Below, in pieces: positions 8,357-15,509 of a stretch of DNA of 40,625 nucleotides (positions are counted from its first letter, which is position 1; each line of letters begins with the position of its first letter). The stretch covers positions 1 to 40,625 of the forward strand of contig CANJPT010000032.1 in the NCBI GenBank assembly GCA_947476195.1. Reading direction: 5' to 3'. The notes below the pieces were generated by a model, which was given only the letters and a program-made list of their open reading frames with translations, was not told the origin of the DNA and did no database searches. The DNA is from Lewinellaceae bacterium. Its GTDB lineage: Bacteria; Bacteroidota; Bacteroidia; Chitinophagales; Saprospiraceae. The position numbers and the translations under genes are program-made.

Positions 8357-8443
8357 ATGGGCCACGGATAACACAGATTAGACACGGATTTTATGCTTAC
8401 TAAATATAAAATCCGTGTCTAATCCGTGTCATCCGTGGCCCAT
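8357..8443. repeat. 38-bp near-perfect hairpin between convergent genes
   Basis: Arms 8357-8394 and 8406-8443 are reverse complements at 36 of 38 positions, with an 11-nt loop. Each arm contains the word AATCCGTGTC repeated with variation (ATCCGTGTCT AATCCGTGTC ATCCGTGGCC). It lies 36 bp after the stop of the beta-helix gene (+) and 22 bp after the stop of the gene at 8466 (-). It can act as a bidirectional transcription end, though neither side has a long U-tract. Confidence 0.93.
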
Positions 8444-8465
8444 GTCGTGCCCCATAACGGCTTTT

Positions 8466-10487
8466 TTACCGCAACAAAGTCACATCTCCCTTCTCCACTT
8501 TTTCCTCTCCGCTCACCAGACGCACCCGCATCCGGTAAACATATACATCTGAAGGTGCACTTACGCCATTAATAGTGCCATCCCAGGTGTTTTTGCCGGC
8601 GCTGATCGAGTCAAAAACCTTTTCTCCCCAGCGTGACCAAACTTCCATTTGAATGAGGGTATGGCCAACAAGCACAGGACCGAACGCATCATTGGCTCCA
8701 TCGCCATTCGGGGTAAACGCATTGGGGCGTTCAAATTTTGGCAAATCAACCACAACCGTAATAGTGTCCATGTAAACACAGCCACTATTATTGACCACGA
8801 TGGTGTAGTTCGTTGTTTCGGTTGGAGACAATATCTGAACCGGCCCGGTAAGCGTACTTCCTGTAGAAGGGATCCATTGAACATTAAGAGAGTCAGTAGG
8901 AACGCCTGTTACGGTCAGGGTGATACTTTCACCCTGAAGTATTTTAGAAGTATCCGGCGGGAACATGGCGCTGACATCCAGCGGCGTATTCACGTTGAAC
9001 GTCAGACTATCCTTGCAGCCATTTGCATCTTCAACCAGTACAGAATAACTGCCTGAAGAATCAAAAGAGGTGGTCGTATTGCTGCCCGTTTGCCCGTTGC
9101 TCCAGGTAATATTCAAAGGGTCGAGTCCATTTTGAACCGCCACCGTTGCCGTAGCTGCCGGGTCATAAGGGCACCCAGGCTCCACGCTTACGGCGGCTTC
9201 CAGGATACAACAGACCTGAACCAGCACAAATGCAGTATCCAGCGCTGCGCAACCTTCATCCGTAACCACGGTAAGTATAATACTTTTCGGGCCAACCGTT
9301 TGATATTGAATCGTATGTGGTCCTTTACCACTGATAGTGTCGGGAATCGAACCGCTTCCAAAATTCCAGTGCCAGTTGGAGATCACTCCGTTAGCAGTAT
9401 AGGAAGAATCCGTCACCACAAGCTCCTCTCCGAGGCATATTTTTTTGTCCGGCTCGTCTGTGGAAAAATTGGCAGTCGCAGAGCCCTTAAACAGTGCATC
9501 TCCACCCCAATCTATGGTGAAACCATTGCCTATGGTTGTGAAATTGTTGATGCAGAGCGCGTAAGTCCTTCCGGGTACCATTGTCAGGAAGCGAAGAAAG
9601 TTGTCCATGCCAGCCGCACAGCCGGGAGGCTGGTTGACATCTGTAGCCGTTAGATTCAATCCGGTAGGCCCCATACAAGGGCTTGTAGCGTTAAAATCAC
9701 CGGCCACCATACAACGCTCGGATACTTTATTGGTACAATCTCCGGGGCCATTGGGAAGTCTATAAAGGACAAAGTCAATGTCGTCGTCCACCGCATTGGG
9801 TGTAATAGTGAAGGTAAGTTTACCGTTGTTTGCAGCCGTGAATACATACCAGGCAGAACTTGCTTCGCCAGGAAAACCTGTCAGACAGGGCGCGTCTGAC
9901 AATTCATTTGGGTCGTTGCCAAATCCAAAAACCTGATCAACTACAATCTGATTTTTACTGCATACATAGGTCGCAGTAGGGCAATCTCCTGATACCACAT
10001 TGACATTTTCCTTGTTTTTGATGCAACATTGGAAAAGGCCTGGAATAACACCATCCACTCGTATGAAATATTGCTGACCAATTACCAGGTTGGATGCTGT
10101 AAGGGGTAAATTATTGGTAAAGCTCAAATCAGCTGCACAGGCGATCTCTGTCAGGTTGTTACAATCTCCGCTATAAACCGCTACTTCGGGTCCAAACATG
10201 GTACCCGTAGGATTGGAAGGTGTTTGTCCTTTTGTTATGATGATCAAGTCTGGAGCGACCGCTGTAAAAGAATACCATAGATCTGCCCCGACATTGGACC
10301 AACAGCTCGGGAAAGCCTGTCCACTTGCTGTGGCAGCAGAATTGTCTTCTCCCACGGTGCAGAATTCAGAAGGATCTGCAATCACCGTAGCACCGCTGCA
10401 TTCGTCGTTAGACTGTGCCCAGAGGGTAGGAGAGAGGAGGGAAAAAAACAGAAAAGCAAGGAAAGTATTGTTTCGTGTCATTTGCAT
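8466..10487 (-). CDS. Secreted protein with PKD and SprB-type repeats and T9SS type-B sorting domain
   Basis: About 673 aa. The start is placed at one of two close ATGs (10487 or 10481), both just before a good signal peptide ending LWAQ; an upstream in-frame codon at 10517 would add ten polar residues. Order of parts: a domain starting NDECSGATVI with paired Cys residues; a second similar domain with four or more Cys (near 170-330); a PKD-like fold (GVISNWHWNFGSG, near 370); a SprB-like repeat (ITWSNGQTGSNTTTSFDSSG, near 460); an Ig-like stretch; and the gliding-motility/T9SS type-B C-terminal domain beginning at PNAFTPNGDGAND and ending LLR. Exported across the outer membrane by T9SS and probably surface-attached. 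The N-terminal domain resembles that of the 1374-aa protein at 34683. Biological role not known. Confidence 0.88.
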   Translation of the reverse strand: MQMTRNNTFLAFLFFSLLSPTLWAQSNDECSGATVIADPSEFCTVGEDNSAATASGQAFPSCWSNVGADLWYSFTAVAPDLIIITKGQTPSNPTGTMFGPEVAVYSGDCNNLTEIACAADLSFTNNLPLTASNLVIGQQYFIRVDGVIPGLFQCCIKNKENVNVVSGDCPTATYVCSKNQIVVDQVFGFGNDPNELSDAPCLTGFPGEASSAWYVFTAANNGKLTFTITPNAVDDDIDFVLYRLPNGPGDCTNKVSERCMVAGDFNATSPCMGPTGLNLTATDVNQPPGCAAGMDNFLRFLTMVPGRTYALCINNFTTIGNGFTIDWGGDALFKGSATANFSTDEPDKKICLGEELVVTDSSYTANGVISNWHWNFGSGSIPDTISGKGPHTIQYQTVGPKSIILTVVTDEGCAALDTAFVLVQVCCILEAAVSVEPGCPYDPAATATVAVQNGLDPLNITWSNGQTGSNTTTSFDSSGSYSVLVEDANGCKDSLTFNVNTPLDVSAMFPPDTSKILQGESITLTVTGVPTDSLNVQWIPSTGSTLTGPVQILSPTETTNYTIVVNNSGCVYMDTITVVVDLPKFERPNAFTPNGDGANDAFGPVLVGHTLIQMEVWSRWGEKVFDSISAGKNTWDGTINGVSAPSDVYVYRMRVRLVSGEEKVEKGDVTLLR

Positions 10488-10580
10488 TGATATTTGTCTA
10501 TTCGAAAAGTACGGCAAAAGTGGGAAAACTTTATGGTTTCTTGTAGTGTTTCTGTCCTTTCCCGGTTCAAAAAAATATGA

Positions 10581-11192
10581 ATGGTTCTTCTGGCAGCAGG
10601 TTTTATCCTTAGTTTATTCGGTTCGATCCCGCCCGGCCTCATCAGTTTAACAGTGGCCCAGACTTCTATTGCCCGTGGTTGGACTGCGGCTATCGCTCTC
10701 GCAATGGGCGCTGCTTTAGCAGAATTTTTCCAGGCCTGGGCGGCTGTACTGCTCACCGATTGGTTTTTGAGTCACCAGGGAGCGGAACGTGGATTCCATT
10801 GGGCAGCAGTGCCGGTGTTTTTTACGCTTGGGTTTTACCTCGTCTTTTTTGCAAAACCGCCACTCCCACCTGGTCAAATGACCCAGGCTACCTTGCGGGG
10901 ACAATTTTTAAAAGGCCTGGTGGTCAGCTTTTTTAATCTTTTAGCTGTGCCCTATTGGTTCGTGTATTGCGGGTGGTTGCGGATGGAAGGTTGGTGGCAG
11001 GAAGGGCTTTTGCCGACCCTGGTGTTCTCCCTTGGCGTCTCCCTGGGCACCATGTTCGCGTTGGGTTTGTACGCCTGGCTGGGGCAGTTGGTACTGCGCC
11101 GTTCTAACGAGGTTGCTCGATATGCGAATTGGGTCATTGGAGCGATCTTCCTTGGCTTGGGCTTAAAGACTTTGATCGGATTGATCTTTTAA
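10581..11192 (+). CDS. LysE/RhtB-type transporter
   Basis: 203 aa with about six hydrophobic segments and the N-terminal pattern GSIPPGLISLTVAQTSIARGW (about residues 14-34), which matches the PGP-containing first loop of LysE-type exporters that move amino acids or other small solutes out of the cytoplasm. The predicted polar middle (FFAKPPLPPGQ...) fits the family's central loop. Length matches the family (about 200 aa). It is read divergently from the T9SS type-B gene; the start codon is the first ATG in the frame and has no obvious ribosome site. The cobalamin riboswitch begins about 20 bp after its stop. Substrate cannot be assigned. Confidence 0.82.
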   Translation: MVLLAAGFILSLFGSIPPGLISLTVAQTSIARGWTAAIALAMGAALAEFFQAWAAVLLTDWFLSHQGAERGFHWAAVPVFFTLGFYLVFFAKPPLPPGQMTQATLRGQFLKGLVVSFFNLLAVPYWFVYCGWLRMEGWWQEGLLPTLVFSLGVSLGTMFALGLYAWLGQLVLRRSNEVARYANWVIGAIFLGLGLKTLIGLIF

Positions 11193-11211
11193 GGTTCCTA
11201 CCTTCGCCCCG

Positions 11212-11425
11212 GATTTTGGTTTTCCGACGTATGGTCGGGATTAAAGGGAACCCGGTGAGAATCCGGGGCAGTACCCGCTGCTGTAAGTTTCAGATCTTAA
11301 AATAGCCAATGCTCGTACGAAGAGCCATTACTTATTTAGGATCAAGGTGTTGAACAATTTTGCCACTGTTCCAATGGAATGGGAAGGCGTTCTCCGCTAA
11401 AACGAGCCAGAAGACCTGCCATCAT
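11212..11425 (+). ncRNA. Cobalamin (B12) riboswitch
   Basis: The conserved core reads AAAGGGAACCCGGTGAG (from about 11243), AATCCGGGGCAGTACCCGCT (about 11260) and CTGTAAG (about 11281). The B12 box GCCAGAAGACCTGCC lies at about 11406-11420. This is the classic order for the Rfam cobalamin aptamer, with a variable P-arm insert between (11287-11380). It precedes the beta-propeller lipoprotein gene at 11581 and lies 20 bp after the LysE-type gene. A short stem TAAGGT/ACCTTA (11483-11488 with 11496-11501) lies in the expression-platform region. I see no clear intrinsic terminator, so control of translation or an atypical attenuator is more likely. Ligand-bound form should lower expression. Confidence 0.96.
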
Positions 11426-11580
11426 CCATGAATTCAACCGGGCTTCGGGTAGAAAGTCCAGGACATTTGGTTATTTTCCAGATAAGGTCGTCACAACCTT
11501 ACAGGGTACGGTTTTTTGAAGCCGGATCCAGTCCTTCCTATCCGTTTTCCTTTCATTATCAACGTTTTAGTTTTTAAAAA

Positions 11581-12627
11581 ATGAAAGTCAAACTACTTTT
11601 CCTTTCGCTTATTTCAACCGTATTCTTCATCGCTTGTGGGGAAAAAGAACCGTGTTGTACGCTTCCAACGGCGGACTACTCAAAAGGTGTTTTCGTGGTA
11701 AACGAAGGCCCATTTGGCGGCACGGGTACCATCAGTTGGTATAATCCCGATACTGGTGAAACGCAGGATTCCCTGTTTGAAAAAGCCAATAAAGGCGCGG
11801 TCTTAGGACAGTTTGTGCAGTCGCTTACGTTTTTTAAGGGCAAAGGCTATATTGTTGTCAACGGCGCCAATAGGGTAGTGGTCGTAGATGCTACAACCTT
11901 CCAATACCTGGATACCATTGGTGGTCTGGCATTGCCACGGTACTTTTTGCCCTTAAATAATAATACCGCCTATATAAGCCAATGGGGGCTGGATGGCTTA
12001 ACCGGTAGCGTGGTGAAAGTAGACCTTGGTACCAATAAGGTAATAAAAACCATCCCTGCCGGTTCAGGTCCGGAAAAAATGGTTCTGGCTACGGATCGGG
12101 TATATGTGGCCAATTCTGGTGGTTATGGTAAAGATTCGACCCTGACAGAAATAATGCTTGGGGATGATTCCGCCCAGATATTGCCTATAGTTGCCGGAAT
12201 AAACCCGGCTACGCTTGTTTTAAATACCTATGAAACGCCCGCAAAACTGGTTTGTCTTTGCAAGGGTTATTTTGGGGATCCGACACCCGCAGGCAGGCTC
12301 GACTTTCTGCTCCCGGGTACGCCAGGCGTCGAAGCACCCGCGTATTCGGATGATCTGATGTTGGATGGGGATAGCGGAGACCTGTTTTTTATTGGCGACG
12401 GCAAGGTTTACAAGTTTTCGGGCACTGGACCTGCCGCATCACGCTCTATCCTTTTCAGCCAAGCTGCCTATGGATTGGGCTATGATGCTGACCAGAACTT
12501 GCTGTATTGTGCAGATGCAAAGGGTTTCACCGGACTTGGTGAGGTTGTGATCTACCAAACGGATGGCACTAAACTTGGCTCCTTTCGTACCGGTATCGCC
12601 CCGGGCGAGGTTATAATCGTGAAATAA
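11581..12627 (+). CDS. B12-regulated surface lipoprotein with beta-propeller (DUF5074/YncE-like, BtuG-like)
   Basis: 348 aa. Lipoprotein signal with lipobox FFIAC (Cys19), followed at once by acidic residues (CGEKEP), the kind of export signal that sends Bacteroidota lipoproteins to the cell surface. The rest is blades of a beta-propeller: GVFVVNEGPFGG near 37, LGQFVQSLTFFKGKGYIVVN near 75, VVVVDATTFQYLD, SVVKVDLGTNKVIKTIPAG, DRVYVANSG and GLGYDADQNLLY. The NEG..G and PRY motifs fit the DUF5074/YncE-like group that includes Bacteroides BtuG, a lipoprotein that captures B12 with very high affinity at the cell surface and hands it to the TonB receptor BtuB. The cobalamin riboswitch directly upstream supports a B12 role. 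No btuB is adjacent, so it would have to work with a distant receptor. The BtuG assignment is inference from domain plus riboswitch. Confidence 0.8.
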   Translation: MKVKLLFLSLISTVFFIACGEKEPCCTLPTADYSKGVFVVNEGPFGGTGTISWYNPDTGETQDSLFEKANKGAVLGQFVQSLTFFKGKGYIVVNGANRVVVVDATTFQYLDTIGGLALPRYFLPLNNNTAYISQWGLDGLTGSVVKVDLGTNKVIKTIPAGSGPEKMVLATDRVYVANSGGYGKDSTLTEIMLGDDSAQILPIVAGINPATLVLNTYETPAKLVCLCKGYFGDPTPAGRLDFLLPGTPGVEAPAYSDDLMLDGDSGDLFFIGDGKVYKFSGTGPAASRSILFSQAAYGLGYDADQNLLYCADAKGFTGLGEVVIYQTDGTKLGSFRTGIAPGEVIIVK

Positions 12628-12640
12628 AAAAATATCGGGA

Positions 12641-12648
12641 TAACTTTG
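12641..12648 (+). promoter_or_regulatory. Bacteroidota -7 element (TAACTTTG) 4 nt from the start codon
   Basis: A perfect TAnnTTTG match ending 4 nt before the ATG at 12653. With the usual -7 geometry, transcription would start at or next to the A of the ATG, predicting a leaderless message for the lipoprotein that follows. Confidence 0.55.
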
Positions 12649-12652
12649 CCCC

Positions 12653-13180
12653 ATGAAATACTTTGTAGCGCCCCTTGCATTTTTCGTTTTTTTCGCTTGT
12701 TCCCAGGCTCCCACGGAATTTGGGGGCAGGCAGAAAAATCAAAAACCGCTGGTATTCCAGTTTAGCAATAAAATAGCAACCATGGACCCCAAAGATCCTA
12801 CTAACTGGTGCAATGCTAAATATGGGCAAGCCGTGCTTATTAGCGCGGATCCTAAAAATTTCCATCGCCGACTGTTTGCGCTGGGTGATTTGCCAATCAG
12901 AGTGATCATAGATACCGGCCATCAGACTGCTGCTTTCATGATGTACAAACAGGGCAATCAGATTGAGATTTCCACAAGCGATAACCTTCCCATGTGCCTT
13001 TCCAACAAAGCAGGTTTCCAGCTATCTTCAGATGGGCTTTCTTTCCGTTACAATAACAAACGGGACATCAGTTTTGATGTTTACATGCAAGAATTGACTA
13101 ATGGGACACAAATCGCGCTTGATCTTCCGCCAAGTGGAAGCCATGGAATGACAGTGATTCCGTGTAAAACTTGCAAGTAG
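12653..13180 (+). CDS. Small lipoprotein of unknown function
   Basis: 175 aa. A short lipoprotein signal ends in lipobox FFAC (Cys16), followed by a mature region with Lys-rich start and a mixed beta-type domain. Four or five further Cys residues occur, including a C-terminal pair in PCKTCK. I do not recognise the family. It lies 25 bp after the riboswitch-controlled gene but carries its own -7 element immediately before the ATG, so it may be expressed separately from the B12 response or in addition to it. A role linked to the BtuG-like protein is possible only by position. Confidence 0.7.
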   Translation: MKYFVAPLAFFVFFACSQAPTEFGGRQKNQKPLVFQFSNKIATMDPKDPTNWCNAKYGQAVLISADPKNFHRRLFALGDLPIRVIIDTGHQTAAFMMYKQGNQIEISTSDNLPMCLSNKAGFQLSSDGLSFRYNNKRDISFDVYMQELTNGTQIALDLPPSGSHGMTVIPCKTCK

Positions 13181-13324
13181 TGCAATATTTTGATTTTCAG
13201 TACGTTACAGTTCGTTTGCGAGTACTAAAGGTCCCTGTAACAGTAATACTTGCAAATTCGGCACTTTATTTGCTAACGCTGATCTACTAATTCAAATTAT
13301 TCCCTCTCGCCATTCCTTGTGTCC

Positions 13325-13789
13325 ATGATAAAATATGTTTTTTTTTGCACCTTATTGAGTGCAACAACCTTTTTTTCTTGTAAAAACACCACGACACCTC
13401 CACCTGCCGTTCCTATAGCCAATACGGAAGTTGAAACAAAATCGTCTATTCCAGACCCCGGTGATCTGTTGAAGACTTTACAAGGGCGTTGGAAAAGTGA
13501 ACAGGATTCTACGTACACACTTGAAATTTCAGATACCCAGATGAACCATTTTAATAGTGGTAAACTAACTTATCAAAGTATAATTGATGTGGATGGTGCC
13601 TGTGAAAGTTCCGTATGCAAACTAGATGGAGTAGATACATCCGATGGTTGGTGCTTTACAGAAATAATGGTGGAGGATGGAAAACAGGTTGCTCAGTGTA
13701 ATTTTGTGATCTTTTGTGATACAAATAAGTTTCAATACCGCTCACTCATTGGAACGGGTAGTGGATTGTCTTTCAAAAAAATTAAATAG
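13325..13789 (+). CDS. Small lipocalin-like lipoprotein, function unknown
   Basis: 154 aa from the ATG at 13325. A GTG two codons earlier is in frame, but the ATG gives a standard lipoprotein signal with lipobox FFSC (Cys19). A Pro-rich linker (TTTPPPAVPI) follows, then a domain opening with LQGRWKSEQDSTYTLEIS and continuing in alternating strands, reminiscent of the lipocalin-like domains common in Bacteroidota lipoproteins. Four Cys near residues 89-122 could form disulfides. No partner genes or pathway can be assigned. It lies 144 bp after the preceding lipoprotein. Confidence 0.68.
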   Translation: MIKYVFFCTLLSATTFFSCKNTTTPPPAVPIANTEVETKSSIPDPGDLLKTLQGRWKSEQDSTYTLEISDTQMNHFNSGKLTYQSIIDVDGACESSVCKLDGVDTSDGWCFTEIMVEDGKQVAQCNFVIFCDTNKFQYRSLIGTGSGLSFKKIK

Positions 13790-13818
13790 ACTTTTGTGCT
13801 GAGGTTCACCGGGTTCGC

Positions 13819-13826
13819 TACATTCG
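13819..13826 (+). promoter_or_regulatory. Near-consensus -7 element (TACATTCG) 4 nt from the UbiA-type start
   Basis: TACATTCG differs from TAnnTTTG by one base and ends 4 nt before the GTG at 13831, the same spacing as two perfect elements elsewhere in the window (12641 and 38895). Suggests a leaderless transcript starting at GTG. Confidence 0.35.
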
Positions 13827-13830
13827 CAGC

Positions 13831-14817
13831 GTGAAATACCCCCTCGCGTTTCTTCGGCTGCTTCGGCTTCCCAATCTGCTCATTGTGTTTCTCACGCAAT
13901 TTGTGCCTTATTGGCTTGTCCTGCGTCCTGCCCTGTTAAAAGCTGGTGGGATTCCCTTGCTTACGGAACATACTTTTAAGCTCATTGCTGCAGCAACCAT
14001 ACTCACCACCATGGGCGGGTATATTCTGAATGACTACTATGAGCGGAATATTGATGCGATGAATAAGCCGAAACAAGTAATCTTGGGGCGGATCCTTCCT
14101 CCTTCGGTTGCTTTGCTATTATATGCTATTTTCGTAAGTGCAGCGCATTGGCTGGCCTATAGGATTGACCTGGAACTTCGTCCGAGCGATCATTGGCCGA
14201 TGTGGGTATTCCCGGGCATCTCCTTCTTACTTTTCCTTTATGCCTGGGTTTTCAAGTGTACCCCATACCTGGGTAATTTACTGGTATCAACCCTCTGTGC
14301 CCTTGTACCTGTGGTAATGCTATTGCCTGAGCAACGAGCCATTTGGCTTACCTCCTTTGTACAACCCGCTATGGTGCAACAAGCAGTCTCCCTGGTTTGG
14401 CTTTACGCATTGTTTACCTTTTTATCCAATCTTTTACGGGAGCTTGTCAAGGATCTTGAAGATTTCCAAGGGGATGCAGCATGCGGATGCAATACGGCAG
14501 TCGTACTTAAAGGACCAAGTTTTGCCAAAAAGCCGGCTGGATTTACAGCAATGCTCCTCACTTTATTCGTGGCTATCTTATTGATTTTTTGGCAACAAAC
14601 AGGGGCTCCTAAATGGCAAATTGGGGCCGGGGCTGTTTTGTTGTTTTTGCCAGCACTATTTACTTCATTTGTTCTTTACAGGGCTCAAGGCAAAGCAGAT
14701 TTTAGTCGAGCTGGATTTTTGATCAAAATAGTAATGGTTTCAGGTATTTTCTTGTTGTTGCGCACCTGGCCTGATGATATGATGGGAGCTGCGCGAACCT
14801 ATTTTGCAAATTTTTAA
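13831..14817 (+). CDS. UbiA-family prenyltransferase
   Basis: 328 aa with about eight to nine hydrophobic segments. It carries the family's two Asp-rich motifs: NDYYERNIDAMNKP near residue 68, where the usual NDxxDxxxD has Glu at the middle Asp, and KDLEDFQGDAACGCNT near residue 208. UbiA enzymes move a prenyl chain onto an aromatic or glycerol-phosphate acceptor at the membrane. In Bacteroidota a gene of this type beside maf is often annotated as a geranylgeranylglycerol-phosphate synthase-like enzyme; the true acceptor is uncertain. The start is GTG, the only good one for a complete first helix. The maf gene starts 3 nt after its stop, so the two are probably one operon. Confidence 0.88.
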   Translation: MKYPLAFLRLLRLPNLLIVFLTQFVPYWLVLRPALLKAGGIPLLTEHTFKLIAAATILTTMGGYILNDYYERNIDAMNKPKQVILGRILPPSVALLLYAIFVSAAHWLAYRIDLELRPSDHWPMWVFPGISFLLFLYAWVFKCTPYLGNLLVSTLCALVPVVMLLPEQRAIWLTSFVQPAMVQQAVSLVWLYALFTFLSNLLRELVKDLEDFQGDAACGCNTAVVLKGPSFAKKPAGFTAMLLTLFVAILLIFWQQTGAPKWQIGAGAVLLFLPALFTSFVLYRAQGKADFSRAGFLIKIVMVSGIFLLLRTWPDDMMGAARTYFANF

Positions 14818-14820
14818 GTC

Positions 14821-15387
14821 ATGTTCAAACGACCTTTGATTTTAGCCTCCAAAAGCCCACGCAGGAGCCAACTTTTACGGGAGGCGGGTATTGATTTCAC
14901 CGTTCAAACTTTTGATATAGATGAATCTTTTCCTCCTGAAATGCCCCCGGAAGAGGTAGCTCCATGGTTAGCTCAGCGAAAAGCACTGGCTGCAGTCCAT
15001 TTGATCGAAGGGGATGAAATTATTCTTGCCGCAGATTCTGTGGTAATTCTTGACGGAAAGATCTACAATAAGCCGGATGACTATGCAGAAGCTTTTAGCA
15101 TGATCCGAGCTCTTTCGGGCAGGCAACACACGGTGATTACAGGTGTTTGTCTGAGCTCTAAAGAAAAAGAAATGGTGTTTTCAGGTATCACAAAAGTGTG
15201 GTTCTCGGAACTTTCAGATGAGGAGATTGATTACTATATCCGGACCTGTGAACCTTATGATAAAGCAGGGTCCTATGGCGCTCAGGATTGGATCGGACAT
15301 TGTAAAATCACCCGGATAGAAGGTACTTTTCAAAATGTTATGGGGCTTCCGGTAGACCTGGTCTATGCTGCGTTGCAAGCTTTTTGA
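14821..15387 (+). CDS. maf: Maf-type nucleoside triphosphate pyrophosphatase
   Basis: 188 aa, the usual family length. Hallmarks: N-terminal LASKSPRRSQLLREAGI (residues 7-23), EIILAADSVV (near 64) and CEPYDKAGSYGAQDWIG (near 139). Maf proteins hydrolyse non-canonical or dTTP/UTP-type nucleotides to the monophosphate and pyrophosphate, guarding the nucleotide pool; the YDKAG.YG.Q form fits the dTTP/UTP subgroup. Cytoplasmic. It begins 3 nt after the UbiA-type gene, consistent with translational coupling. Substrate preference is by family only. Confidence 0.93.
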   Translation: MFKRPLILASKSPRRSQLLREAGIDFTVQTFDIDESFPPEMPPEEVAPWLAQRKALAAVHLIEGDEIILAADSVVILDGKIYNKPDDYAEAFSMIRALSGRQHTVITGVCLSSKEKEMVFSGITKVWFSELSDEEIDYYIRTCEPYDKAGSYGAQDWIGHCKITRIEGTFQNVMGLPVDLVYAALQAF

Positions 15388-15410
15388 GCTGATATTCAAT
15401 CGTTTATCCT

Positions 15411-15509
15411 ATGAAAATACTTTCTGTCAGAGCCTTGATCGAATCGGATATTCCCTTGATCATACACCATGAAGCTATTATTTACGGTTACCAACGACTT
15501 GAGTTATGA
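15411..15509 (+). other. Short upstream reading frame overlapping the glycosyltransferase start
   Basis: ATG at 15411 opens a 32-codon frame (MKILSVRALIESDIPLIIHH...) that ends with TGA at 15507-15509, 41 bp inside the next gene in another frame. The first residues resemble the opening of GNAT acetyltransferases (VRxLxESDIPLI). It may be a decayed gene remnant or an upstream frame that couples translation to the glycosyltransferase. Evidence is weak. Confidence 0.2.

Noticed and set aside
9090-9653. 187-codon plus-strand frame opposite the type-B secreted gene
   Set aside because: Antisense to an intact gene with clear domains; Arg/Cys/Ser-rich shadow composition.
10610-10640. GGTTCGATCCCGCC as a tRNA T-loop
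   Set aside because: It lies inside the LysE-type gene and no matching acceptor or anticodon stems surround it.
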